Shown here: positions 34,880 through 45,059 of the stretch, one piece after another
How positions within the stretch are numbered: position 1 is the first letter of the stretch
Layout: the number at the start of each line of letters is the position of its first letter
Origin: Acidimicrobiales bacterium
GTDB taxonomy: Bacteria; Actinomycetota; Acidimicrobiia; Acidimicrobiales; RAAP-2
Assembly (NCBI GenBank): GCA_017883135.1
Contig: JADGOE010000002.1
Span: forward strand, 36,580-100,579
Direction: 5' to 3'
DNA length: 64,000 nt
Notes under the pieces: generated by a model
What the model was told of the DNA's origin: nothing
What the model saw: only the letters and a program-made list of their open reading frames with translations
Database searches by the model: none
Translations under genes and position numbers: made by a program

Positions 34880-36835
34880 ATGCCGAGTATCACCGACTCC
34901 ATCGGGCGTGTCCTCGGCGGCCGCTACCGACTGGTCACCGCCCTTGGTACCGGCGCGTCCGCACACGTGTACCTGGCCGACGACGTCTCCCTCCACCGCC
35001 GGGTGGCCATCAAGGTCCTCCACCCGGCACTGGCCGGCGATGTCGCCTTCCTCAGGCGCTTCCGGGCCGAGGCGCGGGCCGTGGCGGCGCTCAACCATCC
35101 GAACATCCTGCAGGTCTACGACTGGGGCGAGGAGGACGGTGAGCCCTACCTGGTGCTGGAGTACCTGGCCGGGGGGAGCCTCCGCCAGGTCTACGACACC
35201 GGTGTGCTGCTCACGCCCGAACAGGCGGTACAGGTGGGGCTCGAAGCCGCGGCCGGCCTCGACTACGCCCACCGTCGCGGCCTGATCCACCGCGACATCA
35301 AGCCGGCCAACCTCCTCTTCGACGCCGACCGCCGCCTCCGGATCGCGGACTTCGGGCTGGCCCGGGCGCTGGCCGAGGCGGCGTGGACCGAGCCGGACGG
35401 CGCCATCTTGGGGACCGCCCGGTACGCGGCCCCCGAGCAGGTCGAAGGGTGGGTGCTCGACGGCAAGGCCGATGTCTACTCGCTGGCCCTGGTGCTCTAC
35501 GAAGGGGTGACCGGCGAGGCGCCCTTCATCGGTGACACCACGGTGGCCACCCTGATGGCCAGGGTGGGCGCCCTGCTGCCCGAGCACGCGGCGCTTGGGC
35601 TCCTCAACGACGTGCTGGTGTGGGCGGCCGCCCCCGACCCGGCCGAGCGCTATGACGCCGCCCAGCTCACGCTGCGACTACAAGCCCTTGCGGTGGCCCT
35701 GCCCGCGCCTGCGCCACTGCCCATCGTGGATGCGGTTCCGGTCGAGGAGGCCGGCGAGGTGGACAGCGCCATGGTCCGGCCGGCCCGACGACCGCTCCTC
35801 GGCGTCGACGTGCAGGACGCCACCGAGCTGGGAACCCCCGAAGTGGCCGAGTCGCGCCCCAGCCTGGCGGGGCGCCAGGCTGAGCCCGCAGCGGAAGGGG
35901 ACGATGAGCCTCGGGCTCGGCGACGGTGGCCATGGGTGGTGGCCACGATGGTGGCGACGGCCGGTCTGATCGCGGGCGGCATCGTCCTCGCCGTGGAGAA
36001 GAAGGTCTTCACCCCCAGCCATCCGGTGCCCCTCCTGGTCGGGAAGTCGCTGGCCGCGGCCGGAAAGACAGTGAGTGGCGACCACTTCACGGTCCACCCG
36101 ACCGGCCACCGGTTCAGCATCACCCTGGGCGCGGGCCTGATACTCGACCAACAGCCTCAGCCCCGCAGGGGTGGCCCGGCGGTGACCGCCAAGGAAGGAT
36201 CGGTCATTGGCGTGGTGGTCTCGGCCGGGCCGCCGCCGGTGGCCATCCCCAACCTCACCACCTTCACCAGCTGCAACGATGCCGTGCAAGCCCTGCAGGC
36301 CGTCCATCTGGTCGGAGCGTGCCCGGCCTCTGCGGCGCAGTACAGCTCGACGGTGGTGGCCGGCGCCATCTTCAGCACCACACCGGCCGGCTCCGCCCCC
36401 TACGGTTCGACGGTGACCATCATCACCTCCAAGGGGCACGCGCCGGTGGCCGTCCCGCCGGTGACCGGACCCGGGTCGACCTACGCGACCGCATCGGCTG
36501 CCCTCACCGCGGCCGGGTTCGTCCCGGCCCAGGGCAAGCAGTACAGCGCCACGGTACCTACCGGACAGATCATCGGCACCACGCCGGACGGCACTGCCGG
36601 TCCCCAGGCGTTCGGCTCCACGGTGACCGTCAACCTGTCGCTCGGTCCGCAGCCGGTCACCGTCCCCGATCTCACCGGAAGCTCGGTGGCCAACGCCACC
36701 GCCGCCTTGCAGGCGCTCGGGCTCCAGGTCGCCGGCCCCTACGGCCCGCCGGGCTCGCACAAGGTGCTCTCGACCGATCCGGTGGCGGGGACATCCGTAC
36801 TGCCCGGGACCACCGTCAACGTGTACACGCTTTGA
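34880..36835 (+). CDS. Ser/Thr protein kinase with PASTA domains (PknB-like)
   Basis: GRYRLVTALGTGASAHVYLADD, LIHRDIKPANLLFDADRRLRIADFGLARAL, one TM segment, extracellular PASTA-like repeats. Confidence 0.94.
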   Translation: MPSITDSIGRVLGGRYRLVTALGTGASAHVYLADDVSLHRRVAIKVLHPALAGDVAFLRRFRAEARAVAALNHPNILQVYDWGEEDGEPYLVLEYLAGGSLRQVYDTGVLLTPEQAVQVGLEAAAGLDYAHRRGLIHRDIKPANLLFDADRRLRIADFGLARALAEAAWTEPDGAILGTARYAAPEQVEGWVLDGKADVYSLALVLYEGVTGEAPFIGDTTVATLMARVGALLPEHAALGLLNDVLVWAAAPDPAERYDAAQLTLRLQALAVALPAPAPLPIVDAVPVEEAGEVDSAMVRPARRPLLGVDVQDATELGTPEVAESRPSLAGRQAEPAAEGDDEPRARRRWPWVVATMVATAGLIAGGIVLAVEKKVFTPSHPVPLLVGKSLAAAGKTVSGDHFTVHPTGHRFSITLGAGLILDQQPQPRRGGPAVTAKEGSVIGVVVSAGPPPVAIPNLTTFTSCNDAVQALQAVHLVGACPASAAQYSSTVVAGAIFSTTPAGSAPYGSTVTIITSKGHAPVAVPPVTGPGSTYATASAALTAAGFVPAQGKQYSATVPTGQIIGTTPDGTAGPQAFGSTVTVNLSLGPQPVTVPDLTGSSVANATAALQALGLQVAGPYGPPGSHKVLSTDPVAGTSVLPGTTVNVYTL

Positions 36836-37143
36836 GCCGCGCCCAAGCGGTCTGCGAGCTGTGCGAGGCCGCCCGCATCACCGAGTGGTTCCACGAGGAC
36901 GACACCTGCTGGGTGGCCGACTGTGAGGTGTGCGGGGTGCCGATGGTGGTGTGGAAGCAGCACGGCAACGAACCACCCGAGTCCGAGGTCGAGCACATGC
37001 TGACCCAGCTGGGCCTGGTGGCAGACGTCCGCCTGGGGTCCGGCGAGTGGTCCTACGACCGGGTCATGCGCCAGATCCCCGATCACTTCCACGCCCATGC
37101 CCGCGATCCGAACTGGTGGTTCCGCCGGTTCGGACGCCGGTGA
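36832..37143 (+). CDS. small CxxC...CxxC putative zinc-binding protein, unknown function
   Basis: CELCEAARITEWFHEDDTCWVADCEVCGVPMVVWKQHGNEPPESEVEHML...DHFHAHARDPNWWFRRFGRR; TTGA overlap with kinase stop. Confidence 0.75.
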   Translation: MSRAQAVCELCEAARITEWFHEDDTCWVADCEVCGVPMVVWKQHGNEPPESEVEHMLTQLGLVADVRLGSGEWSYDRVMRQIPDHFHAHARDPNWWFRRFGRR

Positions 37144-37167
37144 TCAACCCGTGACGACGAGGGCACC

Positions 37168-38298
37168 GTGATCAAGTACCTGGGGTCCAAACGCCGGCTG
37201 GTGCCCGCGCTCACCGTGCTGGCCGAGGCGTCAGGGGCCCGCAGCGGGCTCGACCTCTTCACCGGCACCACGCGTGTGGCCCAGGCGTGGAAGCGGATCG
37301 GGCTGACCATGACCGCGGTGGACAGCTCACGCTTCGCCCACGTGCTGGCCCGGTGCTACGTGGCCACCGACCCGCGGGCCGAACCGGGCCTCGGTGCCGC
37401 GGTGGCCGACGCCGTCGACGCACTGAACGCACTGCCGGGCAGGCCCGGGTACGTCACTGCCACCTTTTGTACGTCCTCGCGGTACTTCCGGCCCGAGAAC
37501 GGCGCCCGCATCGATGCGGTGCGCGACGCCATCGAGGCCGACTACGCCGGCACCGTTCTCTGGCCGGTGCTGCTCACCAGCCTGCTCGAGGCCGCCGACC
37601 GGGTCGATTCGACCACCGGCCTGCAGATGGCCTACCTGAAGCAGTGGGCGGCGCGGGCCCACCTGCCGCTCAGGCTGCGGGTCCCCGACCTGCTGGCCGG
37701 GCCGGGGCGCGCCCTCCGGGGGGATGCGTGCGCGCTGGCCGGCTCCAGCGAGCTGGGCGAGGTGGACCTGGCCTACCTCGATCCCCCCTACAACCAGCAC
37801 CGCTACGACTCCAACTACCACGTGTGGGAGACCATCGTCGCCTGGGACGCGCCTCCCCACTACGGCGTGGCCTGCAAGCGCGAGGACTTGCGGGACCCGT
37901 CGACGCGCAGTGTCTTCAACGGCCGCCGCACCATGCCGGCAGCTCTGGCCCGGGTGATCGCCTCGGTCCGGGCCGAGGTGGTGATCCTCTCCTACAACAA
38001 CGAGGCGTGGTTGGACTATGAAGAACTGCACCAGCTCTGTTCCGCCCGGGGCCACGTCGAGGTGCTGGCGTTCGACTCGGCCCGGTACGTCGGGGCGAGG
38101 ATCGGGATCCACAACCCGGCCGGTCGGAAAGTGGGCACCGTCTCCCACCTCCGCAACACCGAGTACGTGCTGGTGGCCGGTCCTCGGGCCCGGGTCCGGT
38201 CGATGGTGGACGCGGTGGTGGCAGCCGGGCTGGGCGTGCCGGTGGATCGGCCGGTTCCGGTTGCGGCCCTCCACCCCGGCGGTGCACTTCCGGTTTGA
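37168..38298 (+). CDS. D12-class N6-adenine DNA methyltransferase
   Basis: MIKYLGSKRRL, LDLFTGTTRVAQAWK, LAYLDPPYNQHRYDSNYHVWETI (motif IV DPPY), VILSYNNEAWL. Confidence 0.88.
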   Translation: MIKYLGSKRRLVPALTVLAEASGARSGLDLFTGTTRVAQAWKRIGLTMTAVDSSRFAHVLARCYVATDPRAEPGLGAAVADAVDALNALPGRPGYVTATFCTSSRYFRPENGARIDAVRDAIEADYAGTVLWPVLLTSLLEAADRVDSTTGLQMAYLKQWAARAHLPLRLRVPDLLAGPGRALRGDACALAGSSELGEVDLAYLDPPYNQHRYDSNYHVWETIVAWDAPPHYGVACKREDLRDPSTRSVFNGRRTMPAALARVIASVRAEVVILSYNNEAWLDYEELHQLCSARGHVEVLAFDSARYVGARIGIHNPAGRKVGTVSHLRNTEYVLVAGPRARVRSMVDAVVAAGLGVPVDRPVPVAALHPGGALPV

Positions 38299-38400
38299 CC
38301 GGGGCGTGAGGGTCCTGCCAACGTGGGCGCAGAAAGTTTCGCGTGGCCGGCTCGCATCGAGGTCACGACCAACAGGCACCGAGAGTAGGGGACCGAGGAC

Positions 38401-39279
38401 ATGGGAGCACTGAACGGACGGATCGCGATCATCACGGGGGCGGGTCGCGGCATCGGTCGGGAGCATGCCCTGCTGTTCGCCTCCGAGGGTGCCAAATTGG
38501 TGGTCAACGACCTGGGGGGTGCGATCGACGGCTCGGGCGACGACCGCTCGCCCGCCCAACAGGTGGTCGACGAGATCAAGGCCGCCGGTGGCGAGGCGGT
38601 GGCCAACGCCGACGACATCACCGATTGGGAGGGCGGGAAGCGCCTGATCGACACGGCCGTCGAGACCTTCGGGGACCTCCACGTGCTGGTCAACAACGCC
38701 GGCATCCTGCGTGACCGGGTGCTGGTCAACATGTCCGAGGCCGAGTGGGACTCGGTGATCCACGTGCACCTGAAGGGGCACTTCGTCCCGACCAGGCATG
38801 CCGCTGCCTACTGGCGCGAACAGACCAAGGCCGGTGTCGAGGTCAAGGCGTCGGTGATCAACACCTCGTCGACGTCGGGCCTGCTGGGCAACCCCGGGCA
38901 GTCCAACTACGGAGCGGCCAAGGCCGGTATTGCCGCGTTCACCACCATCGCCGCCGACGAGCTGGTGCGTTACGGGGTGCGGGTGAACGCCATCGCCCCG
39001 GCGGCCCGCACCCGGATGACCGAGCAGACCCCGGGTCTGTCCGACATCGTGCAGGCTCCGACCGACGCCTCGGTGTTCGACACCTGGGACCCCGCCAACA
39101 TCTCGCCGCTGGTGGCCTACCTGGCCACCGAGGGCTGCCCTTCGACCGGCAAGGTCTACTTCGTCCAAGGCGGCCAGGTCCGACTGTTCCAGCCCTGGAC
39201 GATGACCGACTCCTTGGACAAGGACGATCGCTGGACGGTGGCGGAGCTGCAGGCGGAGATGCACCGGCTCGGAGGCTGA
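38401..39279 (+). CDS. SDR family oxidoreductase (MFE-2 hydroxyacyl-CoA dehydrogenase-like)
   Basis: RIAIITGAGRGIGREHALLFASEGAKLVVNDLGG, NNAGILRDRVL, NYGAAKAGI. Confidence 0.92.
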   Translation: MGALNGRIAIITGAGRGIGREHALLFASEGAKLVVNDLGGAIDGSGDDRSPAQQVVDEIKAAGGEAVANADDITDWEGGKRLIDTAVETFGDLHVLVNNAGILRDRVLVNMSEAEWDSVIHVHLKGHFVPTRHAAAYWREQTKAGVEVKASVINTSSTSGLLGNPGQSNYGAAKAGIAAFTTIAADELVRYGVRVNAIAPAARTRMTEQTPGLSDIVQAPTDASVFDTWDPANISPLVAYLATEGCPSTGKVYFVQGGQVRLFQPWTMTDSLDKDDRWTVAELQAEMHRLGG

Positions 39280-39282
39280 GCG

Positions 39283-40998
39283 GTGTCCCGGGTCGAGGGA
39301 CCCGGTCGACCAGCGGATGACCGGAAGTTCGATGCCGGTGAGGTGATCGACGCCGAGGCCATGCTCAGCGGCACCGGTGCGGGGGCCGAGGGCGGCATCG
39401 TCGTCCCGTGGCCGCTCTTGTTCCGGCATAGGATCCACCGGCGGGTGGCCCGCTCCGAGCGCTACCAGTGGTGGGTGCTGTGGACGGTGTTGGCCGGACT
39501 GCTGTCGGTCAACATCACCTTCACCGTCTTTGTGGTGGCACTGCCCCAGGTGGCCCAACAGCTGCACACGTCGGTGTCCACCCTCACCTGGACGTCCACC
39601 GGGCCCCTGCTTGCGTTCGGTGTGGCCGCCCCCATCCTCGGCAAGCTCGGCGACCTGCGGGGCTACCGGCGGCTGTACCTGTGGGGGTTGTCGGGCGCCG
39701 CACTGAGCGTGGTCCTCACCGCTTCCGCGCCGACGGCCGGCGTGCTGATCGGGGCCCGCCTGTTCGACGGGGTGCAGGGAGCGGCCACCGGAGCGGCCTC
39801 GATGGCCCTGGTGCTCCAGGCCTTCTCCCACGAGGACCGGGTCAAGGCCATGGGCTGGTGGGCACTGGTCGGGGCCGGCGGACCCGTCCTCGGAGTGACC
39901 ATCGGCGCCCCGATCATCCAGTACTTCGGTTGGCGGGTCCTGTTCTGGGGGGAGCTCCCCCTGATGGCCATGGCCGCGGTGCTGGCCGTCGTGGTGCTGC
40001 CCGCTCACGACCGTCCGGAGGCCTCGACCACCGACGTCGCGCCGGCCGAGGAGGTCGATACGGGCCAGGTGAGGCCGGTGGGCAGCGTGGGCCCGGTGGG
40101 CAGCGTGGCCGGCACGGCCGCAGCAGGACAGGTCCCCGAACAGCACTCCGGGCCGGCCGCGCCGGTGAGCCCGTGGCGCCAGCTCGACTGGGTGGGGTCG
40201 GCCACTCTGTCCACGTCGGTCACCCTCGGGCTGCTGGCCCTCAACGTGGCGCCTTCGTGGGGGTTCGCCGCGCCACCGACCCTGGCCGTCTTCGCTCTGA
40301 GCCTGGTGGCCGGCGTGGTGTTCGTCCTCCACGAGCGCCGCGCCCCCCGGCCCCTCATCCCCCTCCGCTACTTCCGCATGCGCAACTTCGTCTTCCCCCT
40401 GGGAGCGCGGGCGTTCACCAACTTCTCCTACATGGGGGGCTTTTTCCTGTTTCCCATCTTGATGGAGCGGGTCTACGGCTACAGCGAGACCCGCGCGGGC
40501 CTGGTGTCGACGGCCCGGCCGCTGATGTTCTCCATCGTGGCGCCCATCGCCGGGTATGCCGCGGTCAAGGTGGGGGAGCGCTTCTCCATCGTCGCCGGCG
40601 CCCTCACCCTGACCGCCTCGATGCTGGTGTTCACCCAGCTCGGGGCGCAGCCTTCGCTGGCGGTCATTCTGGTGGCCCTTGCCCTGTCCGGCGTGGGCAA
40701 CGGCATCTCCACACCGTCGACGGCATCCTCCGCGTCGAACGAGGTGGCTCCCGACGAGCTAGGGGTGATGAGTGCCGCCCAGCAGCTGATCACCCAGATC
40801 GGCATCGTGGCCGGCATCCAGGTGATGGTGACCGTCCAGGCGTCGGGTCACGGCGGGGTGGGCTCCCTCGCCTCGTTCCACCGCGCCTACGCGGTGGGGG
40901 CCGTGGTGGCAGTGCTGGCCGCGATCTGTGGGTTCTTCGTGCGCAACACCCCCCGCACCGGGAGGGACCAGGTGATCCCGGAGGTACCGGTCGGCTGA
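39283..40998 (+). CDS. MFS transporter, DHA2/EmrB-QacA-like
   Basis: WWVLWTVLAGLLSVNITFTVFVVALPQVAQQLHTSVSTLTWTSTGPLLAFGVAAPILGKLGDLRGYRRLYLWGL; 14-TM-type length. Confidence 0.92.
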   Translation: MSRVEGPGRPADDRKFDAGEVIDAEAMLSGTGAGAEGGIVVPWPLLFRHRIHRRVARSERYQWWVLWTVLAGLLSVNITFTVFVVALPQVAQQLHTSVSTLTWTSTGPLLAFGVAAPILGKLGDLRGYRRLYLWGLSGAALSVVLTASAPTAGVLIGARLFDGVQGAATGAASMALVLQAFSHEDRVKAMGWWALVGAGGPVLGVTIGAPIIQYFGWRVLFWGELPLMAMAAVLAVVVLPAHDRPEASTTDVAPAEEVDTGQVRPVGSVGPVGSVAGTAAAGQVPEQHSGPAAPVSPWRQLDWVGSATLSTSVTLGLLALNVAPSWGFAAPPTLAVFALSLVAGVVFVLHERRAPRPLIPLRYFRMRNFVFPLGARAFTNFSYMGGFFLFPILMERVYGYSETRAGLVSTARPLMFSIVAPIAGYAAVKVGERFSIVAGALTLTASMLVFTQLGAQPSLAVILVALALSGVGNGISTPSTASSASNEVAPDELGVMSAAQQLITQIGIVAGIQVMVTVQASGHGGVGSLASFHRAYAVGAVVAVLAAICGFFVRNTPRTGRDQVIPEVPVG

Positions 40999-41002
40999 CC
41001 CG

Positions 41003-41410
41003 CTACTCGGTCATCGCCTGGATGCGTGCGCCGATCTCCGCCGCGGTGGGGTCGGGGGTGATCGACTGCAGGGCCATCAGCTTGGCGATGTCCCCCTCCA
41101 CCTTGATCTTGCCCTGCATGAAGGCCTGGATGCCGGCTTGGGGATTGCCTTCGACGAGAATGGCCTTGGCGATGTCGTAGGCCAGGGTGACCTTGAGGTC
41201 CGCCGGGTCGATGTGGCCGGTGTCGACCACCAGCTCGCCGCCGCTGGTGTCGGCGTGGGCGTGCACGGCTCCCTCGCCGAAGGGGACCTCGATGATGACC
41301 AGGTTCATCCTGATCGAGTGGTCGATGCTGGCACCTTGGCCGTTGAACTCCGCACGGATGGACTGCGCCTCGGCCAGCCATTCGTCGCTCAGAAACAGAT
41401 AGGTGGCCAT
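41003..41410 (-). CDS. SCP2 sterol-binding domain protein
   Basis: FLSDEWLAEAQSIRAEF...DLKVTLAYDIAKAILVEGNPQAGIQAFMQGKIKVEGDIAKLMALQ. Confidence 0.9.
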   Translation of the reverse strand: MATYLFLSDEWLAEAQSIRAEFNGQGASIDHSIRMNLVIIEVPFGEGAVHAHADTSGGELVVDTGHIDPADLKVTLAYDIAKAILVEGNPQAGIQAFMQGKIKVEGDIAKLMALQSITPDPTAAEIGARIQAMTE

Positions 41411-41609
41411 CGGTGTCCTGCTCCTTGCCCCTCAGTGGGATCGTCCGACGGTCAACTGTAGCCGCCAGGCCCCTGGCACCTCCGTATGGAACCTCGGTCG
41501 GCGGTGACGCTGACGGGCTCCTGTTCTTTGACCTGTCGAAGCTCGGCGGGCTGGCAGAGAACGCAAGTGACGGACGAGAATCTGTACAACTTTCCGGTAC
41601 ACTGCACCC

Positions 41610-41903
41610 ATGGCAGATGTCGTGGTTCCGACGAGCGAGGTCAGAGCCGCCCTGGGGAAGATTACGAGGGGCTTTGACGCCGGCGATACCGAGCCGGTGT
41701 TCTTCGGTTCGCATCGGCGCCCCCAGGCCGTGTTGGTGCCCATCGCCACTTGGGAAAAGCTGGTAGCACGCGCCGAGGACGAGCTGGATCTCGATCTCGC
41801 CCGGCGGCGCATTGCCGACCGGCGCCCGTGGCTCAGTGAGGATGAACTCGGCGCGGCCCTTGACCGGATAGCCGAAGGAGACTCCGCGCAGAAGCCGGCA
41901 TGA
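41610..41903 (+). CDS. Phd/YefM-like antitoxin
   Basis: VVVPTSEVRAALGKITRGFDAGDTEPVFFGSHRRPQAVLVPIATWEKL; ATGA overlap with downstream toxin ORF. Confidence 0.75.
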   Translation: MADVVVPTSEVRAALGKITRGFDAGDTEPVFFGSHRRPQAVLVPIATWEKLVARAEDELDLDLARRRIADRRPWLSEDELGAALDRIAEGDSAQKPA

Positions 41904-42276
41904 GCGGCCCGACCAGGCCGGCTCGCCATCGGCTGCTCGCCCACCCATCCATCGCTGACGACTTGGCTGCCCTCGCAGCGTTTGGACCGGAGGTCGTCGC
42001 GGTACTTCGCGTGGTACTCGACGACCTCGCTCATGGTCGGGTGACCGGCAAGGCTCTCGGCGTCCGCAACGTGAGCGGTGACCTGACCGGCCTCGCAGCG
42101 TGAAGTTCGATCTGCCCGGTAGCGCAACTCGGCGCTTCCGACTGGTCTACGGGGACATTGATGCCAACACGCGCGGCTTGCTGGCCATTGGCGCCCGAGA
42201 CGAGCACGCCATCTATCGGACGGCTGTTGAGCGAGTGGAGGCCGGGTCAGAAGAGGGTGAGATCGAGGATGCCTGA
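41900..42276 (+). pseudogene. RelE/ParE-like toxin, apparently frameshifted (1-nt loss near 42093)
   Basis: Frame 1 ends ...GVRNVSGDLTGLAA*; the next frame continues VKFDLPGSATRRFRLVYGDIDANTRGLLAIGARDEHAIYRTAVERV*; restoring one base gives GLRSVKFDLPGS. Confidence 0.65.
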
Positions 42277-42514
42277 TCCCCGCCTTCTCATCGGCGATCG
42301 GCCGGAACCTATCCGGTCTTGACCGGCGACAGCCATCGGCGGGCACTCGGTCCGACGGTGCAGCTGGACGATTGCAGTGACCCGGACCTGATCCCACAGG
42401 GACATCCATGAAGATGACCCGACCAGGGTGGCTCTGGTCGACCAACCACTTCCGAGCGCGAGGGGTCGCCCGGCCGTTGGGCACGCCCCGGCACGACCGG
42501 TAGCATCCGGTTCC

Positions 42515-43288
42515 GTGACTGCTCCGATCATCCCAGGCTGCGAGCCGTGGTCGTCCGTCGGCGGACCCCACGGCGTACTCGTGCTCCACGGCTTTACCGG
42601 CAACCCCCAGTCGATGCGGCCCTTGGCCGAAGCGGTGGCGGCGGCCGGGTTCACCGTGGAGATGCCGCTGCTCCCCGGCCACGGCACCTCCGTCGAGGAT
42701 CTGGTTCCCACCCGGTGGGAGGACTGGTCCGGTGCGGCAGAGGCCGCGTACCGGGCCCTGGTCGGCCGGTGCGACAAGGTGGTGGTGACCGGCCTGTCGA
42801 TGGGAGGGACCCTGACCTGCTGGCTGGCCGAGCACCATCCCGAGATCGCCGGCATCGCCGTGGTCAACCCGCTGATCGATCCGCCGACCGCCGAGTTCCG
42901 CGACGGCGTACGCGGCCTGCTGGATGCGGGGACCGAGGTGATCGACGGCATCGGCTCGGACATCGCGATGGAGGGTGCGAGCGAAGCCGCCTACCAGGGC
43001 ACGCCGCTGGCCGCCGTCCTCTCCTTGTTCGAGGGCGTCGACGAGGTCTTCGCCAAGCTGGGTGACATCAAGTGCCCCACCCTGGTGCTGTCCAGCCGCG
43101 AGGACCATGTGGTGGCCATCGAGTCCGGTGACGTCCTCGAGCGGTCGGTCGGGGGCCCGAGCGAGCGGGTCTTCCTCGAGCGCAGCTACCACGTGGCCAC
43201 CCTCGACTGGGATGCCCCGCTGATCGAGGAGCGGGTGGTGGGCTTCGCCGGCGAGGTCCTGGGCGGCCCCGGCCACGCGGCCTCGTGA
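42515..43288 (+). CDS. alpha/beta hydrolase, carboxylesterase-like
   Basis: HGVLVLHGFTGNPQSMRPLAEAVAAAGFTVEMPLLPGHGTS, VVVTGLSMGGTLTCWLA, LVLSSREDHVV. Confidence 0.92.
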   Translation: MTAPIIPGCEPWSSVGGPHGVLVLHGFTGNPQSMRPLAEAVAAAGFTVEMPLLPGHGTSVEDLVPTRWEDWSGAAEAAYRALVGRCDKVVVTGLSMGGTLTCWLAEHHPEIAGIAVVNPLIDPPTAEFRDGVRGLLDAGTEVIDGIGSDIAMEGASEAAYQGTPLAAVLSLFEGVDEVFAKLGDIKCPTLVLSSREDHVVAIESGDVLERSVGGPSERVFLERSYHVATLDWDAPLIEERVVGFAGEVLGGPGHAAS

Positions 43289-43596
43289 TGGCGGAGCCGG
43301 GGCGCCTCACCCGCGAGGACGTGGCCCATGTGGCCGCGCTGGCCCGCCTCCATCTGAGTGACGCGGAGCTCGATCTCTTCACCGGGCAGTTGGCCGAGGT
43401 GCTCGATCACGCCTCGGATGTGGCCTCACTCGATCTGGCCGGTGTGGCCCCCACCGCCCACGCCATGGCGGTGACCAACGTGCTGCGGCCCGACGAGGTG
43501 CGCCCGGGCCTGGACCGCGACGAGGTGCTGGGCCAGGCACCCTCGGTGGAGGACCACCGGTTCCGGGTGCCGCGCATCCCCGGCGAGGCGCCGTGA
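43288..43596 (+). CDS. gatC: Asp-tRNA(Asn)/Glu-tRNA(Gln) amidotransferase subunit C
   Basis: [47 protein letters not shown], adjacent to gatA/gatB. Confidence 0.94.
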   Translation: MAEPGRLTREDVAHVAALARLHLSDAELDLFTGQLAEVLDHASDVASLDLAGVAPTAHAMAVTNVLRPDEVRPGLDRDEVLGQAPSVEDHRFRVPRIPGEAP

Positions 43597-45059
43597 CCCC
43601 GCGCCGGCCTGCAGCCGAACAGGCCGCCATGGTCAGCTCGGGGGAGTGGTCGGCCGTCGACATCCTCGAGCAGCACCTCGCTGCCATCGAGGCAGGCGAC
43701 GGCGCGGTCCACGCGTTCAACCTGGTGACCGCCGACCTGGCCCGCGAGCAGGCGGTCGAGGTCGACCGGAAGGTGGCAGCCGGCGAGGATCCGGGCCTGT
43801 TGGCCGGGGTGCCGGTGGCCCTCAAGGACAACCTGTGCACCCGGGGCGTGCCCACCACCTGCTCGTCGCGCATCCTCGAGGGATGGCGGCCCCCCTATGA
43901 CGCCACCGTGGTGACCCGACTGCGGGAGGCGGGCGCGGTGATGGTGGGCAAGACCAACATGGACGAGTTCGCCATGGGCTCTTCGACGGAGACCTCGGCG
44001 TTCGGTCCGACCCGGAACCCGCACGACACCAGCCGGGTGCCCGGCGGCTCCTCGGGAGGCTCTGCCGCCGCAGTGGCGGCCGGGTTCGCACCCCTGGCCC
44101 TCGGCTCGGACACCGGTGGTTCCATCCGCCAACCGGCGGCCCTGTGCGGGGTGGTCGGCATGAAGCCCACCTACGGCACGGTCTCCCGCTACGGGCTGGT
44201 GGCGTTCGCCAGCTCGCTCGACCAGATCGGCCCGTTGGCCACTTCGGTTGCCGATGCCGCCCTGCTGTTCGACGTCATCGGCGGCAACGACCTCCTCGAC
44301 TCCACCTCGCTCCACCGTCCTACGCCGCGGGCCCTGGCAGTCCTCGACGACGGCGTCGACGGCCTGACCGTCGGCGTGCTGTCCGAGTTCCTCGACGGGG
44401 CCGCCCCCGACGTGGTGGCCCGGGTCCACCAGGCGGCCGAGGCCCTGGCCGGCGCAGGCGCCCGGGTCGAGGAGGTGTCGGTCCCAGAGGTGGCCTTCGG
44501 GCTGTCCGCCTACTACCTGATCGCCCCGGGGGAGGCATCGTCCAACCTGGCCCGCTACGACGGGGTCCGCTACGGGCTTCGGGTCGACGCCGAGGACGTC
44601 GCCGCGATGAACACCGCCACCCGGTCGGCCGGGTTCGGGGCGGAAGTCAAGCGCCGGATCATGCTCGGCACCTACGTGCTCTCGGCCGGGTACATGGACG
44701 CCTATTACAACCAGGCACTGCGGGTGCGCACCCGGATCATCGAAGGGTTCACCCGCGCCTATCACCACTGCGACGTGCTGCTCGGCCCCACCGCCCCGAC
44801 CACCGCGTTCGCCCTGGGGGCGAAGGTGGACGACCCCCTCACCATGTACCTGTCCGACGTCTGCACCATCCCGTCCAACCTGGCCGGCCATCCAGCCATC
44901 AGCGTCCCGTTCGGAACGGGCGACGACGGCCTGCCGGTCGGCGTCCAGCTGCTCGGGCCGGCTCTCTCCGAGGGCACCGTCTTGAAGGTGGCGGCCGTGG
45001 TGGAGGCGGCAGCGCCGCCGCTCGCCGCGCCGGTACTTGTCGAGGGGACACCGACGTGA
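43593..45059 (+). CDS. gatA: Asp-tRNA(Asn)/Glu-tRNA(Gln) amidotransferase subunit A
   Basis: [58 protein letters not shown] amidase signature. Confidence 0.96.
   Translation: MTPRRPAAEQAAMVSSGEWSAVDILEQHLAAIEAGDGAVHAFNLVTADLAREQAVEVDRKVAAGEDPGLLAGVPVALKDNLCTRGVPTTCSSRILEGWRPPYDATVVTRLREAGAVMVGKTNMDEFAMGSSTETSAFGPTRNPHDTSRVPGGSSGGSAAAVAAGFAPLALGSDTGGSIRQPAALCGVVGMKPTYGTVSRYGLVAFASSLDQIGPLATSVADAALLFDVIGGNDLLDSTSLHRPTPRALAVLDDGVDGLTVGVLSEFLDGAAPDVVARVHQAAEALAGAGARVEEVSVPEVAFGLSAYYLIAPGEASSNLARYDGVRYGLRVDAEDVAAMNTATRSAGFGAEVKRRIMLGTYVLSAGYMDAYYNQALRVRTRIIEGFTRAYHHCDVLLGPTAPTTAFALGAKVDDPLTMYLSDVCTIPSNLAGHPAISVPFGTGDDGLPVGVQLLGPALSEGTVLKVAAVVEAAAPPLAAPVLVEGTPT

Noticed and set aside
37327-40332. 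1001-aa minus-strand ORF
   Set aside because: Mirror frame of GC-rich plus-strand genes (DNA MTase, SDR, MFS); His/Gly/Arg/Asp-rich composition, no recognisable domain
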